A DNA stretch of 12,449 bases from Magnetococcales bacterium (GTDB lineage Bacteria; Pseudomonadota; Magnetococcia; Magnetococcales; Magnetaquicoccaceae), in assembly GCA_015228895.1 (NCBI GenBank), contig JADGCR010000048.1:1-12449 (forward strand). Direction: 5' to 3'. Made by a program: the position numbers and the translations under genes. The notes under the pieces were generated by a model that was given only the letters and a program-made list of their open reading frames with translations, ran no database searches and was not told where the DNA came from. Of the stretch, positions 6,198-12,449 are shown in pieces; position 1 is the stretch's first letter, and each line of letters starts with the position of its first letter.

Positions 6198-7823
6198 ATG
6201 GACGCGTCGAAACCGATCCTGATCGTCGAGGACAGCGCCATACAGCGCCTGATGCTGCAACGCATGCTGGAGGGCGCGGGTCATGCGACCGTGGCGGCCC
6301 AGGATGGTCTGCTGGGTCTGGCCGCCGCCAGGGAGCACCATCCCCGCCTGATCATCACCGATATCGCCATGCCCAACATGGACGGCTACGAAATGTGTCG
6401 GGCCATCAAACAGGATCCGGAGTTGGGAAAGATCGGCGTGCTGATTCTCACCGGCCTGGACGACCCGCGGGAGGTGATCCGTGGTCTGAACGCGGGGGCG
6501 GACAATTTTCTCACCAAATCCTCGGATGAGGCGCACATTCTGGCCCGCGTGGACGCCCTGCTGGGGGAGGCCGGCAACCTGACCGATGACGGGGGCGCGT
6601 TGCAGGTGGTGTTCGCCGGGGAAAACTACGCCATCAACGCCACCCGTCGCCAGACCATCAACCTGTTGCTCTCCACCTATGAAAACGCGGTGCGCCAGAA
6701 CCGGCAACTGATCGAGACCCAACAGGAGTTGAAGATGCTCAATCAACACCTGGAAGAGAAGGTGCGTCAACGCACCAGGGAGTTGGAAGTGGCCAACCGG
6801 GCCAAGAGTGTCTTCATCGCCAACATGAGCCACGAACTGCGCACCCCGATGAACGCCATCATCGGCATGACCGATCTGGTATGCAACACCTCCCTGGACC
6901 AGGAACAGCAAGAGTGTCTGAATATCGTGCGCGGCGCCTCGGACACCCTGCTGTTTTTCATCAACACGCTGCTTGATTTCACCCAGATGGAGATCGGCAC
7001 GCTGCAGGTCAGGGAACAGCCGTTTTGTCTGCGGGAGGAGCTGGAGCGCGCTTTGCTCCCTTTTTTCGCCAAGGCGCGGGCGAAGGGTCTTTCGTTCCAC
7101 TGGCGGGTGCGGGAGGATGTGCCGGAACAGTGCGCGGGGGATTTTTTGCGGGTGCAACAGATTCTGGCCCAGTTGATCGCCAATGCGGTCAAGTTCACCA
7201 ACAGTGGCGGGGTTTCGGTGGAGGTCACCCGTACCGTCCACGGGGTCGGGGAGGACACGCTCTGTTTCGCGGTCCGGGATACCGGGATCGGCATCGAGCC
7301 GGAGTTGGCCGAAGTGGTGTTCGAGAGTTTCGTCCAGGGTGATGGCAGCGCCACGCGCAAATATGGGGGCGCGGGTCTGGGGCTCAGTCTGGTCAAGGGG
7401 TTGTCCCACCTTTTGAAAGGGCGTGTCTGGTTCGAGAGCGCGCCTCAGTCGGGCAGCGCGTTTTTTTGCGAGATGCCGTTCCGGTTGGCGGAGCGGCGGG
7501 AAAGAGGGCGGAAAGGGGATCCGGAGACGGGTCTGTCCGGTCGCCCGCTCCCCTGGGACTCCGGGGAGCATGGGACGGAGGGCGGAGAACTGGGCGGGAT
7601 CACCGTCGATCCGGCGGTCGTGGGTGCCGCTGTGCGGGATCTGGAGCGTCTGTTGGCGATCAATGATCTGGACGCGGAGAAGCGTTGCGCGGTTTTGCGT
7701 GGTCTCCTTTCCCACACCCCCCTGCATGGTCTGGTCGCGGAGCTGGAACAGCGCATCAGGGATCTGGATTTCGAGCAGGCGCAGCTGGGTCTGCGGCGAC
7801 TCGCGCACTCCCTGGGCCTGTGA
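6198..7823 (+). CDS. Soluble receiver-first histidine kinase (REC-coiled coil-HisKA-HATPase_c)
   Basis: A 541-residue cytoplasmic signalling kinase without membrane segments. Order: receiver at 5-125 with acidic E11/D12, phospho-acceptor D55 and K107; coiled coil about 165-200; HisKA with phospho-His212 in NMSHELRTPMNAIIGM; HATPase_c with N-box N329 (ANAVKF), G1 DTGIG (361-365) and G2 GGAGLGL (390-396). A C-terminal helical region of about 75 residues (467-541) follows, with a pattern seen after some hybrid kinases but no Hpt histidine motif that I can name. ATG 6198 is chosen because GAGGG lies 5 bases upstream; GTG 6186 overlaps cheB. The receiver-first layout suggests the kinase is switched by upstream phosphotransfer, perhaps from the CheA module. 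Confidence 0.9.
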   Translation: MDASKPILIVEDSAIQRLMLQRMLEGAGHATVAAQDGLLGLAAAREHHPRLIITDIAMPNMDGYEMCRAIKQDPELGKIGVLILTGLDDPREVIRGLNAGADNFLTKSSDEAHILARVDALLGEAGNLTDDGGALQVVFAGENYAINATRRQTINLLLSTYENAVRQNRQLIETQQELKMLNQHLEEKVRQRTRELEVANRAKSVFIANMSHELRTPMNAIIGMTDLVCNTSLDQEQQECLNIVRGASDTLLFFINTLLDFTQMEIGTLQVREQPFCLREELERALLPFFAKARAKGLSFHWRVREDVPEQCAGDFLRVQQILAQLIANAVKFTNSGGVSVEVTRTVHGVGEDTLCFAVRDTGIGIEPELAEVVFESFVQGDGSATRKYGGAGLGLSLVKGLSHLLKGRVWFESAPQSGSAFFCEMPFRLAERRERGRKGDPETGLSGRPLPWDSGEHGTEGGELGGITVDPAVVGAAVRDLERLLAINDLDAEKRCAVLRGLLSHTPLHGLVAELEQRIRDLDFEQAQLGLRRLAHSLGL

Positions 7824-7961
7824 GGCATGGTTTTCTGTCGTCGGGAAATGGGAGGTCAGGCAAATTCATCCTTGCCAAACAGGAGCGAGTTGGGCGAAAA
7901 AGAATCATTCGCAAATCTTTGGCGGTTTCGGTTCACCCATCAATTAACGGAAAATGTTGCC

Positions 7962-8600
7962 ATGAAAGTATCGCTTCGCAGGTTTGTCACCACTCTTTTC
8001 GGGTTGGGCATGCTCGTCTTCGGGACTCTTGACGGGATGACCGCGGAGACCAAAGCCAAACCCAAGGCCGAGCCTGAACAGGGTTTTCTTCATTTTGGCA
8101 ATATGGGTGGTCTGCTGCCCACCCTGGAAGCGGGGGATTTGAAGGATTCCGACTCCCCCGGCGCCAAGGGGGTGCTGAAATATTGCGGACAGTGCCACAA
8201 TCCCCCCGGTCCGGGGATGCACACCAGGGAGGAGTGGAATCAGGTCTTCTGGCGCATGATCTGGCGCATGCAGATCATGCGGGCGCAGTTCAAGGATTTC
8301 CTGGTGCCCACCTACGCGGAAAGCCATGCCATGTTCTCTTACATGACCGCCAACAGCATCCAGGCGATCAGCGCGGGGGATGTCGCCTTGCAGGTGGACG
8401 GGGCCAAAGAGTTTTCCAGGATCTGCATGCAGTGTCACCGTTTGCCCTCTCCCGGCCAGCATGAAGGCAAGGATTGGCGCGAGGTGGTGCTGCGGATGCG
8501 CAACCACATGAAAAGCATGGGCAAGGTCATGCCTTCCAACGAGGAGGTGGACCGGATCGTCGCGTTCCTGAAATCCACCGAAGGGGTCAAACCACAGTAA
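7962..8600 (+). CDS. Periplasmic diheme c-type cytochrome with duplicated module
   Basis: The ATG at 7962 starts a Sec signal peptide (basic SLRR, hydrophobic VTTLFGLGMLVFG, probable cleavage after about residue 28). The upstream in-frame start at 7827 would bury this signal and is rejected. The 212-residue protein has two haem-attachment motifs, CGQCH (75-79) and CMQCH (155-159), exactly 80 residues apart. The sequence after each is the same module: CxQCHxxPxPGxH, Trp at 92/172, RM at 98-99/178-179, and further Met at 103/183 and 106/186. The Met or second His residues could be sixth haem ligands. It is probably a small electron carrier or a haem-based sensor. The partner is unknown. It lies 138 bases after the kinase gene and ends at a strong hairpin. 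Confidence 0.85.
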   Translation: MKVSLRRFVTTLFGLGMLVFGTLDGMTAETKAKPKAEPEQGFLHFGNMGGLLPTLEAGDLKDSDSPGAKGVLKYCGQCHNPPGPGMHTREEWNQVFWRMIWRMQIMRAQFKDFLVPTYAESHAMFSYMTANSIQAISAGDVALQVDGAKEFSRICMQCHRLPSPGQHEGKDWREVVLRMRNHMKSMGKVMPSNEEVDRIVAFLKSTEGVKPQ

Positions 8601-8607
8601 TGCGGTT

Positions 8608-8645
8608 CAGTATACCCCCTTTTCCTTGAAGAAGGGGGTATACTG
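8608..8645 (+). terminator. Strong perfect hairpin after the cytochrome gene
   Basis: Arms 8608-8621 and 8632-8645 are perfectly complementary over 14 bp (CAGTATACCCCCTT and its complement), with two more possible inner pairs and a short loop. It begins 7 bases after the cytochrome stop. No T tract follows on the plus strand, so it may act with Rho or as a 3' end stabiliser. Confidence 0.65.
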
Positions 8646-8656
8646 CATGTCGGTCC

Positions 8657-8792
8657 CCATGACCAGTTAGTGGACCAACCATGCTGGTTTGGCAGGTGAC
8701 TTGCTTCGGGTTTCCTGGCGAAGTCGAAAGTTTCAGACCGTCAATTCAGCATGGTCGCTCCACTAGTGGAGCGACCGAACTAACGGTCATGG
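8657..8792. repeat. 136-bp element with imperfect terminal inverted repeats, MITE-like
   Basis: The ends are CCATGACC-A-GTTAG on the left (8657-8670) and the complement CTAAC-GGTCATGG on the right (8780-8792). An inner pair continues: TAGTGGACCAACCATGCTG at 8668-8686 is matched by the complement of 8747-8765 at 17 of 19 positions. The right half carries extra bases that create a separate 24-bp palindrome. The middle holds a further small stem (CTTCG/CGAAG). There is no ORF of note. This layout fits a non-autonomous insertion element or a structured RNA/DNA site; I cannot assign it to a named family. Confidence 0.5.
8753..8776. repeat. Perfect 24-bp palindrome with no spacer
   Basis: GGTCGCTCCACT is followed directly by its reverse complement, centred on ACTAGT. 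A further copy of CGCTCCAC stands at 8799-8806. It could form a cruciform or be a dimeric protein-binding or recombination site inside the 136-bp element. Confidence 0.75.
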
Positions 8793-8826
8793 ATCTTGCG
8801 CTCCACCCTTGATGATGAAAGAATGG

Positions 8827-8862
8827 TCCTCATGATCCTCATGATCCTCATGATCCTCATGA
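8827..8862. repeat. Four perfect tandem copies of a 9-bp unit
   Basis: The unit TCCTCATGA occurs four times without change and contains the palindrome TCATGA. Read on the minus strand in one frame it gives repeated Asp-His-Glu, within a short open stretch from a stop near 8930 down to the stop at 8787-8789, with no start I would trust. It may be the tail of a lost His-rich protein or a simple microsatellite. Confidence 0.8.
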
Positions 8863-8942
8863 TCATCTTGCTGATGATGCCTTTTGTATATGTTGGCATC
8901 GGTGTCCTTCGTGGCCAGAGTCGTTGGTCAAGCTGATTTCTA

Positions 8943-9158
8943 TTTGCCTCCTGGGTTCCATGGGGTTGGGGGTGATTTGTCTTCTAACCGACTGTCATGC
9001 ACGTTGGCCCCGACCAGTTCAATTCTCAATGGGGTGCCTTTCTGGTCAACGTGCAGATGAAGCTTACTACCACTTCGCTCTCTGTCTGTTGGATTACGCC
9101 CCAGTCCTTCTTCGGGCCAATTTTTTCCCGAACAGGAGCTTGCATCAAACCGGACTTT
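8943..9158 (-). pseudogene. IS5-family transposase remnant
   Basis: A 72-codon open stretch on the minus strand, closed by TAG at both ends, carries the core of an IS5-type DDE transposase: GRNPTDRERSGSKLHLHVDQ followed by KGTPLRIELVGANVHDSR. The Asp in LHVDQ matches the first catalytic Asp. The N-terminal domain, the second Asp and the Glu region are missing and no start codon is credible, so it is dead. Downstream the match fades after VHDSR. It is part of a scar of broken mobile elements between the cytochrome and the TPR gene. Confidence 0.65.
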
Positions 9159-9287
9159 CTACTTGAGAAATACTTTCCAGCCCAAAAAAATCAACGAGAT
9201 AGGTTCGATTTGAGTGAAAAAATGTAGTCATGTATGAATAAAATTTTTCATTGCATTGTAAGTGTGTACGCAGTATGATTCATACCC
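9159..9287. other. AT-rich stretch upstream of the IS1634 fragment
   Basis: No gene is supported here. Short plus-strand ORFs that cross it are shadows of the IS5 remnant. The right end holds the possible promoter of the IS1634 fragment and a near-palindrome, GTATGA-T-TCATAC (9273-9285). Confidence 0.4.
9251..9279 (+). promoter_or_regulatory. Possible promoter of the IS1634 fragment
   Basis: A -10 box TATGAT (9274-9279, five of six consensus bases) lies 17 bases after TTGCAT (9251-9256, only three of six). It overlaps the near-palindrome and would give a nearly leaderless message for the ATG at 9288. Confidence 0.25.
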
Positions 9288-9581
9288 ATGCATATCGAAC
9301 GAGTTCCCAATCGCAAGTCTCATCCCACCGTCCTGTTGCGGGAATGTTACCGTGAGGATGGCAAGGTCAAGAAACGCACGCTCGGCAACCTGACAGGTCT
9401 GTCGGACGAGGTGATTGAGGCCATTCGCGTTGTGCTCAAGGGCGGACGAATGATCCCCGCCGAGTCCGCCATGAGCATCGAGCAATCCTTGCCACACGGT
9501 CATGTGGCTGCCGTGGCCGGTGTCATTGCCCGCCGTCCATTTGATCGTTATCGACCTTGGCCGATTCAATGTCTTTTTTGA
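9288..9581 (+). pseudogene. IS1634-family transposase, N-terminal fragment
   Basis: The first 80 or so residues match the start of IS1634-type (IS4-related) DDE transposases: MHIERVPNRKSHPTVLLREC, then KVKKRTLGNLTGLSDEVIE, a KGG turn and SLPHGHVAAV. Full-length members are several hundred residues; here the frame ends after 97 codons and the last 15 or so residues (RRPFDRYRPWPIQCLF) lie antisense to the DUF1640 remnant. The catalytic residues are all missing, so it cannot transpose. The break with the neighbouring gene lies somewhere in about 9530-9560. No inverted repeats of an intact element are seen. Confidence 0.75.
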
Positions 9582-9798
9582 GATTGGTTTCGATCAGCGC
9601 CAGATCCTTGCGGAGATTGGATTCCACTGCCGCCAAATCCTGCTTGAGCATGAACACGTCCTGCTTGGTGGCAAGACGGTCTTCCACCAAGGCCAATCAA
9701 AGCCTCTGCCTGAATGGCGCGGCCTGGGCTTCATCCACCCCGGCATCGCGGAGCTTGCGAACGTAGGCGTATGAGTCAAAAGCAATGGCGGTACTCAT
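9523..9798 (-). pseudogene. DUF1640-like coiled-coil protein, truncated and internally disrupted
   Basis: The ATG at 9798 has GGGAGAG just upstream and opens MSTAIAFDSYAYVRKLRDAG, followed by VDEAQA, typical of DUF1640 (bacterial relatives of the CCDC90/MCUR1 coiled-coil proteins). The expected continuation IQAEALIGL is readable only in another frame between about 9716 and 9688; then the first frame resumes with LVEDRLATKQDVFMLKQDL and coiled-coil heptads. Two compensating single-base changes therefore leave an in-frame TGA at 9697-9699. The usual C-terminal membrane helix is missing; the last residues (DNDQMDGGQ) are probably made from IS1634 antisense. The gene is 75 bases downstream of the TPR membrane protein gene, in the same direction. 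DUF1640 function is unknown to me. Confidence 0.65.
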
Positions 9799-9873
9799 GG
9801 CTCTCTCCCGGTGGTTTGGCAACTCCAGAACACTCTATCCGGAAAAGACCAGGGGCGTCCAACAAAAACGCAT

Positions 9874-12174
9874 TCATTGGATCGTGCCATAGAATTTCCG
9901 TTTGGCTTCCAGATACCCATCCAGTTTGTAATACCATAACCCTGTCAGCGACAGCGCAGCCAGCACCACCGCCAGCCACCCCAACCAGTCGGCCACCTTC
10001 TGGACTGTGGAGACATGGTGGGAGAACGGTCGGTAAGCGGCGAACGATTGCAACGCCGATCTCTGCTCGGTGGTGAAATGGTCCCCTGGCTGACAGTCGT
10101 TTTCCCGGGGATAGAGATAACAGGCCGGATTCTTGAGATTGAACACCCCCTCCGTCACCTGGGTGACATCGCCCGACTTCAATGACTTCATTGGAAAATT
10201 CTCCAAATTATAGCCAAAGATGGTGTTGTAGCAGTGAATGGCGGAATACCCCTGGATCAACAACTCGTTGCGCTCGATGGGCTTGGCGATCTCCCCATTG
10301 GACATGTAGGTGGCGCAGGCCGTGATGGCAGGCGCGAAACCGGACCTGTGGGCGGCATGCCAGGCGGCGGTGGTGTTGGCGCTGGAGTAGGGCTGTTTGA
10401 CAAAGTAGTCACGATCGAAAAGGGCGGTTTGCCACCCCATGGCCACAACCGCGGCCCCGGCGACCCACCACCCTTGACGCAGGTTCAATTGCCGGATGGA
10501 GCCGGCCAGCCACAAACTGACCACCAGCAGCAGCACCATGTCCGTGCTCCACCAGCGGAACAACTCGCTGGAACTCTTGATGACCGGCAGGGTCTTGAAA
10601 AAGTCTTGCCAGTGGGCCGGCGCCCAGGTCGCGATGACGGGCAACGCCACCATGCCGCCAAACAGACCCCACCCCAGAACGGCCCGCGGAACCGAGGCGG
10701 CGGCCCCGCCGCCTCCAGGGCCGGACCGCTCCCCGGCGACATCCCCGGCGAGGGGCTGCCGCCAGCGCAGAATCAACCAGGCGGTCAACAACAACAACGG
10801 CAACAGTGAAATGCCATACATCCAGTTGGACACACCCAGTTGCCACTGCTGGTTGACCAAATGGGGCAGATAATTCTCAATGACCTCCCCCGGCTGCCAA
10901 AAGAACGAACGGCCCATGGCCAACAGCAGTTCCCAGGGGGAGGAGAAGGCGGGCAGGGTGTAATCGACGCGGGGAAAATAGCCAAGAAAGGCGGTCCCGG
11001 CCAACAACTTGCTCAGGGAGAGGGACAAAGCGAACAGGGCGGCCACAGACCAGCGCAACAGATACATCCCGCTCCACAAGGAATGCTCGATCAGTACCAG
11101 ACCCGTCAACCCGACCAGCGCGAACAACGCGGGCAGCACCACGCCGATCATCCCGGAGTGGATCCAATAGGCCATGGCCAAACCGCTGGACAGACCCCAC
11201 AGCAGTTCCGACCGTCGCTGTCCGGAGGTGGGCCGCAACAGCCAGAAGGCGATCAACGGCAACAACATGAAGGCGTGAAAGGTGAAATGGCCAATCATCA
11301 TCCGCGAGGCGTAAAAACCGTTGAACAGGAACAGAATGGCGCCAGCCACCGCCAAGCCGGGCGCCAGCGCCAGGATGCGCCCCAGAAACAGATACATGCC
11401 CCAATACCCCAGGGCGGCGAAAATCAACACGGACGCGTAGACGGCCTGAATGGGCGGCAGGATCAGCGTCAACATCTGGGGCAGGGAGTAGTGCATGTTC
11501 TGGAGATCCGGAAACGCGGGCTGACCGCCGCACAAACCGGGAGAAAACCAGTAGGGAGCGAGGATCCCGTTGTTCCTGATCCAATAGAACCCTTCCAGCA
11601 GATAGGGCAGTATCAGGCCGTGATCATGCCCCAGGGTGGCGGAAAAGTAGAAAGGGGCATAGATCAGATGATAGACGACCAGCCCAAGGGCAAGCACCAG
11701 CAGGGCGGTCCAATCGGTCCGGGTCAGCAGCGGGGGGGGTGGCACCGGTGGCTCCAGGTCGCCGGTGGAGGACTTCCTGGCACGGGACCTGAGACCTTCC
11801 TCCTGACGCAAACGCGCCTCCAGCGCCTCCACGGAATCACCTTGCAGGCCCAATCCACGACCCTGGTCCAGCACCTGGCGGGCGACGTACCTTTGCCCGC
11901 TTTCGATCAGGGCGGAGATGTAGCTGAGCCAGAACTGCTCCCGGCTGGGGTCGGCTTCCACCGCGGTCCTGAAATGGGACAAACCCGCGTCGGGCTGCCC
12001 GGTCTGCACGGCCAGCACGCCCAGATTGTGGTGCGCGTCGGGGTGTTGGGGATGGAGTTGCAGAATCGCCCGGTAGAGCTGCTCCGCTTCCTGCAGCCGG
12101 CCCTCCTGCTGCCGGGCAATCGCCTGTTGCAGGGCCTCTTCGATGGTCAGGGTAACGGCGGGTTGATCGGTCAT
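9874..12174 (-). CDS. TPR-GT-C-like polytopic membrane protein fusion
   Basis: A 766-residue protein. Residues 10-110 form TPR helices (EGRLQEAEQLYRAILQLHP, then HHNLGVLAVQTGQPDAGLSHF), a protein-interaction module. A Pro-rich linker (PPVPPPP, 142-148) precedes about a dozen hydrophobic segments from 155. After the first segment comes GHDHG (182-186), in the place of the acidic motif of the first external loop in GT-C glycosyltransferases and YfhO-type proteins, which use polyprenyl-linked sugars. A large soluble loop with several cysteines (about 640-720) lies near the end, followed by a last helix and a basic tail. A role in envelope or glycan assembly is inference. Upstream on the same strand, 120 bases away, is an ABC transporter ATPase. 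The ribosome site is weak. Confidence 0.75.
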   Translation of the reverse strand: MTDQPAVTLTIEEALQQAIARQQEGRLQEAEQLYRAILQLHPQHPDAHHNLGVLAVQTGQPDAGLSHFRTAVEADPSREQFWLSYISALIESGQRYVARQVLDQGRGLGLQGDSVEALEARLRQEEGLRSRARKSSTGDLEPPVPPPPLLTRTDWTALLVLALGLVVYHLIYAPFYFSATLGHDHGLILPYLLEGFYWIRNNGILAPYWFSPGLCGGQPAFPDLQNMHYSLPQMLTLILPPIQAVYASVLIFAALGYWGMYLFLGRILALAPGLAVAGAILFLFNGFYASRMMIGHFTFHAFMLLPLIAFWLLRPTSGQRRSELLWGLSSGLAMAYWIHSGMIGVVLPALFALVGLTGLVLIEHSLWSGMYLLRWSVAALFALSLSLSKLLAGTAFLGYFPRVDYTLPAFSSPWELLLAMGRSFFWQPGEVIENYLPHLVNQQWQLGVSNWMYGISLLPLLLLTAWLILRWRQPLAGDVAGERSGPGGGGAAASVPRAVLGWGLFGGMVALPVIATWAPAHWQDFFKTLPVIKSSSELFRWWSTDMVLLLVVSLWLAGSIRQLNLRQGWWVAGAAVVAMGWQTALFDRDYFVKQPYSSANTTAAWHAAHRSGFAPAITACATYMSNGEIAKPIERNELLIQGYSAIHCYNTIFGYNLENFPMKSLKSGDVTQVTEGVFNLKNPACYLYPRENDCQPGDHFTTEQRSALQSFAAYRPFSHHVSTVQKVADWLGWLAVVLAALSLTGLWYYKLDGYLEAKRKFYGTIQ

Positions 12175-12294
12175 GAAGTATCAATCTTGGTCGGTGGAAC
12201 ACGGCAGGGAATGGATGAAAAATTTACTCACTTCCACCACACGTTGTCAAGTGCGCCCCACGGTATCGGGCGGGGTGGGACCGGCGGAACCGGC

Positions 12295-12449
12295 TCAATC
12301 CCGCAACTCCCGTCCCGTCAGCTTGAGAAAGACATCCTCCAGATTGGCCGGACGCATCAGACAGGAGAGATCACGGCACCCCTGCAGGGAGTCGAACACC
12401 GCGCGGGCATCCCCGATATGACAATAAAGGGCGTCCCCGGCCATCTCCA
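12295..12449 (-). CDS. ABC transporter ATP-binding protein, C-terminal end only
   Basis: Fifty-one codons enter from the right edge and stop at 12295-12297. The ending CLMRPANLEDVFLKLTGREL is the typical C-terminal tail of ABC-2 type export ATPases (NodI/DrrA/CcmA group), which comes well after the Walker motifs. A short accessory domain precedes it (GDALYCHIGDARAVFDSL). The nucleotide-binding core lies outside the window, so substrate cannot be judged. As its permease does not follow on the left, it is probably encoded upstream or the TPR membrane gene forms a separate unit. Confidence 0.75.
   Translation of the reverse strand, partial: EMAGDALYCHIGDARAVFDSLQGCRDLSCLMRPANLEDVFLKLTGRELRD

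Noticed and set aside
5841..7808. 655-codon minus-strand ORF
   Set aside because: Antisense to the cheB end and the receiver-first kinase, whose motifs are intact; the composition is typical of GC-rich antisense frames.
7827..7961. 45-residue N-terminal extension of the cytochrome
   Set aside because: It would place a classical signal peptide in mid-protein; the ATG at 7962 is the sensible start.
8827..8862. Tandem repeat as a CRISPR array
   Set aside because: The 9-bp units are head to tail without spacers and no cas gene is present.
8924..9227. Two overlapping plus-strand ORFs in the scar region
   Set aside because: They are antisense to the IS5 remnant and have no ribosome site or recognisable domain.
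10877..11584. 235-codon minus-strand ORF in another frame
   Set aside because: Overlaps the TPR membrane gene on the same strand and lacks its membrane pattern.

Overview
GC-rich, densely coded bacterial chromosome segment, most likely from a proteobacterium. The best taxonomic hint is a cation diffusion facilitator (2077-2955) that resembles the magnetosome protein MamB from its first residues to its metal site. Together with the chemotaxis genes and a periplasmic c-type cytochrome, this suggests a relative of the magnetotactic bacteria, possibly Magnetococcales. That placement is inference; no magnetosome gene cluster is present.

Left part (1-3348): a 5'-truncated phosphoglycolate-phosphatase-like gene (gph) runs into long-form hisG, then a 58-residue small protein, a short ribosome hibernation factor (hpf/raiA) with a GC-rich hairpin after it, and the MamB-like transporter. 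A small Cys-containing lipoprotein gene lies convergent to the transporter.

Middle part (3349-8645): after a 360-bp AT-rich gap comes a compact plus-strand signalling operon. It holds a CheA-type kinase with a fused receiver, a CheB methylesterase, and a soluble receiver-first histidine kinase. The CheA gene is odd in two ways: it begins only at the end of the dimerisation region, so P1 to P3 are absent, and it is split by a +1 frameshift at a run of ten C. No CheR, CheW or receptor gene is in view. A diheme cytochrome c built from a duplicated 80-residue module follows and ends at a strong perfect hairpin.

Accessory scar (8646-9798): no intact gene. It contains a 136-bp element with imperfect terminal inverted repeats and a perfect 24-bp palindrome, a 9-bp tandem repeat, an IS5-type transposase remnant (minus), the N-terminal piece of an IS1634-type transposase (plus), and a truncated, internally disrupted DUF1640 coiled-coil gene (minus). 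This looks like layered insertion and decay.

Right part (9874-12449, minus strand): a large protein fusing N-terminal TPRs to a polytopic membrane region that looks like a GT-C glycosyltransferase or YfhO-type protein, preceded by the C-terminal end of an ABC transporter ATPase.

The most notable items are the MamB-like transporter away from a magnetosome island, the truncated and frameshifted CheA, the duplicated cytochrome and the 136-bp palindromic element. I see no complete new defence or mobile system.
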